Source: Globodera rostochiensis (taxonomy: Eukaryota; Nematoda; Chromadorea; Rhabditida; Heteroderidae). Taken from it: a stretch of DNA of 64,000 nucleotides. The stretch lies in NCBI GenBank assembly GCA_018350325.1, contig JAEVLN010000005.1:3234142-3298141 (forward strand), given 5' to 3'. This document shows positions 58,594-64,000 of the stretch, piece after piece. The position numbers were made by a program, and so were the translations under genes. Below the pieces are notes generated by a model. The model made no database searches. It had not been told where the DNA came from and saw only the letters and a program-made list of their open reading frames with translations. Each line of letters opens with the position of its first letter. Within the stretch, counting starts at the first letter, position 1.

Positions 58594-61286
58594 ATGTCAA
58601 TTTCGTCCGAATCAACCGATGGTGGGGACATAGCAACTGATCATCATGATCAGCAGGGTAAATTCGATTTAAATATTAACATTTTTTAAATAATTGCCAA
58701 TGTTCAGAGAATTTGGGGCCCACTAATTTGGAGCCATTCGAAGAAATGCGTCTTTTGCTTGCCAGAATTGCCGAATTGAAACGCCAGATGAATTCGCCAA
58801 CCTCTTCAAGCGTCGAATTGGTGGCACAAAACGAAAATGGTAAAAAAGTGTTAATTTGTAAATACAAATTGAAGCTTAATTTAATCTTTGACTATTTGGA
58901 CCCATTTATAGAAAAGCGTCGTTTGCTTGCCAGACTTGAGCAATTGGAAGGCCAACAACCGATGAATTTGCAAACTTTAAGCGAGGGCTTTGAGTTGTTT
59001 TATGATGGTAAACATTTAAATTTGATTTTTGTTTATTGAAATAATTGCATTTATTGTTTATTTCAGTTAATCATGTATCGCTCTTGGCGACGGGACTTTG
59101 TTTGGCGAAGGTCGGTAAACGAGAGGGTCGGGCCAAATAAAGACTGATCATTTTTAGGCTTAATATTCAATTTTTTATAACTTTAATTGAATTTGCATTT
59201 ATCCAAAAAAAATTTAAGCAACATTAAAAGTATTAAAACGTTTTAATAGCGATTTTTGAGTTGCTATTATTCACTGTTTTAAAGGAAGAATTGCATCAGA
59301 CAAATGAGAAAGAGCACGGAAGAATCTTTCGACAAAAAGCTTGAAGAACAAATGGAGGAAGTGAAAAGAGTTGCGAAACTCGAAAATGTGAATTTATTTT
59401 CTAAAAAAACATTTTATTTCTTTTTCTTGTTATTTTCAGAAGGCACTCCGCGCTGAACACGAGGAACTGTCAACTGCACACAAGAATTTGAAGGAAGAAA
59501 TGAAGGAACAACAGAAAATGGATGCTTTGAAGCAGCAAAAGGAGACCAATGACAAAATTGACTCGTTAAAGAAGGACCAGCAGGAACAATTCGGTAGGGA
59601 AATGGTTTTCTGTCTTCAAAGAACGAGGTTCTCGAAAAAATATTCTTTAATTTGAGTGTTAATTGCTTCAAATTTAAATTGTTTTTAGCTAATATGATCC
59701 GCGGAATGGAACAGAAGCAAAAGAATGAGCAGGAAGCACTCCAACGCAACATCCAAGCGATGGTCGTCGCCGAATTGGAGAAGTGTCAGAATAAGCAGCA
59801 ACAGACCATCGACGCGTTGACAGAAAAACTGACGGGTAAATTGTTTATTTGTAAAAATCTTTTCTTCTTTTGATAGTGTGCCGCATTAATAACCATCTTT
59901 TTGTTCTCAAAATAATTTATTTATTTCCTCGTTTCAGGTTCCATTGATCAGCTTTCGTTGAAGAATCAGGAACTGTCCGATGTTCACAAGAAGCTAATGG
60001 AAGAAATGAAGAAACAACGGGAAATGGATGCTTTGAAGCAGCAAACGGAAACCAACGACAAAATTGATTCGTTAATTAAAGACCAGGAGCAATACGGTAG
60101 GGAAAGATTCTTGGGAAAATTACTAAATTTGAGTATTAATTTTGCATTTTTTAGCTAATATGATCCGCGGAATGGAACAGAAGCAAAAGGATGGTCATGA
60201 AGAACTCCAACGCAAAATGGATGAATCGCTGAAGACTGTCGAAGCGATGGTCGTCGCCGAATTGGAGCAACAGGAATTGTCAAATGCCAACAAATTCGTT
60301 GAAATAGAACAGAAGAATGAGCTGAACATTGTCCATTTGCAGAAGACAGTTGCCACGTTGTGTGACATTGGTAATTTCGGTCTCAAATAGCGTTGAGTTC
60401 GGAAATTCTCTGCCTTAGGCATCAGTTTTTTAGCTTTAATATTTTAAAAAAATGAAATTATATTTCCTTAGGGCTAATCAATCGATGGAATTCCGCTGCC
60501 TGTCACCCGGACCTCGCGCTCTCTGAGCCCGATCGATTGATTGTCCAACATAATGGAGAGGGTAAACATTTATTTTTTGTTAAAGTGATTTAATTGTTTA
60601 GGTAAAGAGACTTCAGACAATTTTTGAATTAACTCAATTTTCAGATTGGGGCTCCGTCCGCACTGAAAAGCCATTGCTGTCAAAAAATCCTTACTTCGAA
60701 GTGAAAATCTTAGAGGAAAAAGGGTAATTTATAAATATTATAAAACATTTGCTGTGCTTTAATTATTATTTATTTAGCAATATTTTCGTTGGACTTGCAA
60801 CTATACAAATGCCATTGGACAAAGCCCATGTTGGATATCACGAAGGGACGTACGGATATTTGAGTGATGGCGCGTTTTGGGGTGACGAAGCTGAGGGATG
60901 TTCCCGCCTCATCAATGGTGAAAAGCCCAAATTTGGCGTCGGCGACGTCGTCGGCTGCGGCGTCAATTTGGGGACTCGCCAAATTATTTACACAAAAAAC
61001 GGCGAACGTTTGGGTGAGAAAGAATTAAAATTTTGGGCAATTTATTTTTAATGCACGAAAAAGGACAAAAGCTTCATCGCCAAAGGAATTCGTAAACATA
61101 ATTGAAGTATTGAGGGGGAGGGTTTTGAAATTATTTCCGCCCAACTTATGTTTTAATATTGTTTTTGCAGACACCGCCAATTTGTTTGTCGATTCTGCCG
61201 TCGATTTGTTTCCGTGCGTTTCGTTGGGCAGGCCTGGCACCAAAATTGAAGCAAATTTTGGACCCGACTTCAAATACAAATTCTGA
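58594..61286 (+). CDS. Coiled-coil / SPRY-domain protein, longest copy
   Basis: The ATG at 58594 starts [21 protein letters not shown]. Exons follow at about 58710-58840 ([18 protein letters not shown]), 58912-59007, 59066-59110, 59300-59396, 59440-59593 ([20 protein letters not shown]), 59689-59835, 59938-60094 and 60154-60370 (two copies of the GMEQKQK module, MVVAELE), 60471-60560 ([19 protein letters not shown]), 60645-60724, 60778-61012 and 61171-61286. The SPRY part reads [31 protein letters not shown] and [21 protein letters not shown], ending DFKYKF, stop 61284-61286. Introns are GT-AG. The 59300 exon stays open only if its acceptor is the CAG at about 59297, not the one used in the 48714 gene. 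No signal peptide is visible, so an intracellular scaffold-type role is inferred. Confidence 0.8.
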
Positions 61287-61598
61287 TGAAGCGCTCTTTT
61301 TTTTGTAAAGATGCGGTCGATGGATTTTATTTAACATTTATACAATTCGTTTTGGTTTCACTTTTTTTTCTCTTTTTGTCGATCAAAGCATTATCCATTC
61401 ATTTTGTTTTCTAATTTGGATTACGATCGTTTTAGCATTTATTTTGTTCTTTTGTTGATTAAAGCATTTTATCCATTCTTTTTGTTTTGAATTTGTCAAT
61501 CTTTTTTGGGTTTGTTCTGTAAAATTTGCTTTGGTCTGTTCAAATTCAGGGTTTAATCGCTTTCGGCTGAATCCCACTAAATTTTTAAAAAACTGTTG

Positions 61599-62195
61599 GG
61601 TAATCTTAAAGAACATTGGTCCCGAATTTTTTTATTTTTAAATGAAGGTTTTAAGCAATTCTGAGAAGTAATCGGGGGTTATCGAGGTCGCTGATTACAA
61701 ATATGACATCAGATTTATCATATGACATCGTCTAATCAATGATTTCAACATCTTTGATTTTGAAAATTTTTTCAAAAATCTGTTATCGCCTTTTATAAAA
61801 ATGTTTTTAGAGGTTTAATGGCCCGTAGAAGCCAAACCTGACCTCCATTTTGACCGACTTCGAACCCGGGGCCCAATTCGAACATTTGGTCAAAAATTCT
61901 AATTTTCGAAAAATCAATATTGACCCCAAATTGTTAAAAAAAACCCTAAAATACACCTAAAAAGGCAAGTATTGATCGAATTGTGCTTTTTAAATGCTTT
62001 TGAGGCTAAAATTAATTTTTGAAAAAATTTTCAAAAATCAAAGATGTTGAAATTATGTATTAGACGATGTCATATGATAAATCTGATGTCATATTCGTGA
62101 TCAGCGACTTGATAACCCCCGATTACTTCTCAGAATTGCTTAAAACCTCCATTTAAAAATAAAAAAATTCGGGACCAATGTTCTTTAAGATTACC
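61599..62195. mobile_element. Inverted-repeat element, 597 bp
   Basis: Left arm 61599-61779 and right arm 62015-62195 are inverted copies of about 180 bp, starting GGTAATCTTAAAGAACATTGG. The flanks AAACTGTTG and AAACTTTGTTG look like an imperfect 9-bp duplication. The element interrupts the conserved SPRY 3' flank: CCCACTAAATTTTTAAAAAACTG on the left resumes as GTTGAGCCCCAGAA on the right, exactly as the uninterrupted 4890-4930 sequence reads. Confidence 0.85.
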
Positions 62196-62347
62196 AAACT
62201 TTGTTGAGCCCCAGAATTGTGAGAAAGGAAATTCAAAAGTTAAGGTGTATAAAACTACTAAACTGTTTTTTAACACTTAAACATTTTAATTTTGCCCATA
62301 TTTTTGATGAAAATTATCAAAAGCATGACTTTTTCCTGAGGGGAGGG

Positions 62348-62373
62348 TCGGCGGTGCCGATAGGCGCCACCGA
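62348..62373. repeat. GC-rich hairpin, GATA-loop family
   Basis: Arms TCGGCGGTGCC and GGCGCCACCGA around GATA, preceded by a G-run and followed by AATTTTGAATTTTTGATG and TTTGTTAAGAGATTTGCAACC. Confidence 0.8.
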
Positions 62374-62419
62374 GCAATTTTGAATTTTTGATGCAATTTG
62401 TTAAGAGATTTGCAACCAA

Positions 62420-62650
62420 AATTTAAAAATGCGACAATTTGAAGCTTTTTAGGAATGGGGGGGGGGTGGGATGCGGGAAAATTTTAATGAAAATTTAACA
62501 AGATTTGTTAAGAGATTTGCAACCGAAATTTAAAAATGCGACAATTTGAAGCTTTTTAGGAATGGGGGGGGGGGTGGGATGCGGGAAAATTTTAATGAAA
62601 ATTTAACAAGATTTGTTAAGAGATATGCAATCCAAAATTTTTAAAATACG
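62420..62650. repeat. Tandem duplication, about 117 bp, two copies
   Basis: AAAATGCGACAATTTGAAGC, a G-run with TGGGATGCGGG, then AATTTAACAAGATTTGTTAAG appear twice in a row with few differences. Confidence 0.85.
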
Positions 62651-64000
62651 GTAATTTTTTGTTTTGAGTTTATTTGTAACAAAAGAAGTTGGCTTACAAA
62701 ATTTTAAGGAAAAGTAATAAATGTTCATGCACAAAAAATTGGCAGAAGAGGAGGCATCGCAACTTTTCAACAAATTTTTAAAGCTTTGTGTATTAAATTT
62801 TGGCACAATTCCAATTTGTTTTGTTAGAAATTTGACGGAACCGGAATTCCCGCAGGGCTTCTTTTGGGAAAGTTCCCCCGCCGGGGCCAATAATATATTT
62901 TTTCAAAATTTAAAGTTCAAACTGATGCCAAGACCGGAGAATTTTCAATTTCTGAAACAATTTTTTCTTTATTTTTACCAATTCCCAATTCGGCGACGGA
63001 CGGAGGACGACTCGTTCCCGGCCAACTCGCTCACCCCCAACTCGTTCCCCTTTTCAACTGTTTTTTCGTTATTTATAACTTCTTTCAAAGTTAACCAAAT
63101 CAAACAATTTTGGTATCATTCGAAAGCTTTGTAGGAGGAGAAGCTATTAGCAAGCAAAAATTGCACAAATCGTTCAAAATTTAACATTGCCGATGAGGTA
63201 GGTGGAAAATGTGAAAAAATGGATTATTTTTTGTTGGTAAAAAGGCTTATCATTATCATCAAACCAAATCATCAAATCACTCACCAAAAACTCATCATCA
63301 CAGCGCCCGCCCGCCCGCGTCAATTCAATCCGTCCGCCGTCAAATCGATTCCGTCCGCCCGTCCCTTTTGCCCCAAATTGGTCGGTCGCTGTGAACTTCT
63401 TCGCCAAATTCATTAATTAATTTGGCTACTCCTTAATTGACTACTCCTTTCACACCCACCTGCCGCTCAATTTAATTGACATTCACACCCCCTCGTCCCC
63501 CATAGCTAACGGCATTTTTTTGGCAGAAATTTTAATAATTTTTTAATTTAACGTCTCTCAAAGAGTCTCGTCACTTTCTGCCTGAAAATTTGACATTTTG
63601 TAACATAAACACATTTATTTTTTGGATCAATTTTGGTACAGTTGTTTTCAATCAATCAAATCATATGATCTTGACATCATAATCAATGCTTTAATACAGC
63701 AGAAGCCAGTTTTTGAAAAAATCTAAGCAATCGGACTAATTTAATTACGGCGCCAGAAGACGCCCCAAATTTTTGTTTTTTTTTTGAAAATTTATTAATT
63801 AATCACTCTTAATCAGAGGTTCAATGCCATTTGACCTGGAATCCGGGCATTTGCCGGAGTTCCAACCCAATCCTGAAAAGCTTCCAAAAATGATAGGGTT
63901 GGAATCCCGGCTCGGGATCCGACCATCAAATAATACGAGGAGTTAGTAAATTTGAATTCAATAAATTTTTTTAAAACTCAGTAAAATTTGAATTTTACTA
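62651..64000. other. Right-hand flank, no gene recognised
   Basis: An open frame of 137 codons (62721-63134) has no recognised motif and no obvious splice context. 63230-63560 duplicates 47400-47560, sharing AAAAAGGCTTATCATTATCAT and TTGACTACTCCTTTCACACC. The rest is AT-rich. Confidence 0.5.

Noticed and set aside
62721..63134. 137-codon frame as a gene
   Set aside because: No motif, no signal peptide, AT-driven composition and no clear splice partners.

Overview
The window looks like a nuclear scaffold from a plant-parasitic cyst nematode, most likely Globodera. That is an inference from its content: an expanded family of multi-exon SPRY genes like the Globodera RBP/SPRYSEC family, a BTB fragment, many short AT-rich GT-AG introns, and dense decayed DNA transposons and foldback repeats. 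There are no bacterial-type operons. The scaffold has one 10-base N gap (35694-35703), and the sequence after it is technically damaged.

Layout. 1-5000: the end of one SPRY gene (1-727), a nearly complete second one (2217-3946) and a remnant of the family's 3' flank. 6026-10755: a predicted secreted protein in about 12 exons. 11900-32800, minus strand: a roughly 21 kb gene for a secreted protein with several divergent galectin-like domains. Its introns are full of transposons: a Merlin element with 181-182 bp inverted repeats and an 8-bp target duplication (15114-16668), hAT-type MITEs, and an approximately 13 kb foldback-like structure (17880-30845). The foldback has a left arm of about 11 kb of polypyrimidine tandem repeat, a right arm of only about 0.5 kb in the opposite orientation, and a 40-base palindrome at each end. 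32800-35693: promoter side of that gene plus small MITEs. 35704-46764: four copies of a unit of about 2.8 kb. 46765-64000: SPRY cluster with two full coiled-coil/SPRY genes (48714-50975 and 58594-61286), two SPRY pseudogenes (51594-52135 and 54289-55049), a frameshifted BTB exon, a minisatellite and several inverted-repeat elements.

The most consequential observation is that the 35704-46764 array carries a single-base deletion every 59 bases, in one unbroken phase from 35754 to 46728 across all four copies. Biology does not do this. It is what results when text lines of 60 characters each lose one character, so no reading frame there should be trusted.

The SPRY genes share one architecture: short N-terminus without a signal peptide, repeated coiled-coil exons, then a SPRY domain over four exons. 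They are local duplicates in several stages of decay. The galectin-like gene and the 6026-10755 gene both begin with clear signal peptides and are candidates for secreted proteins.
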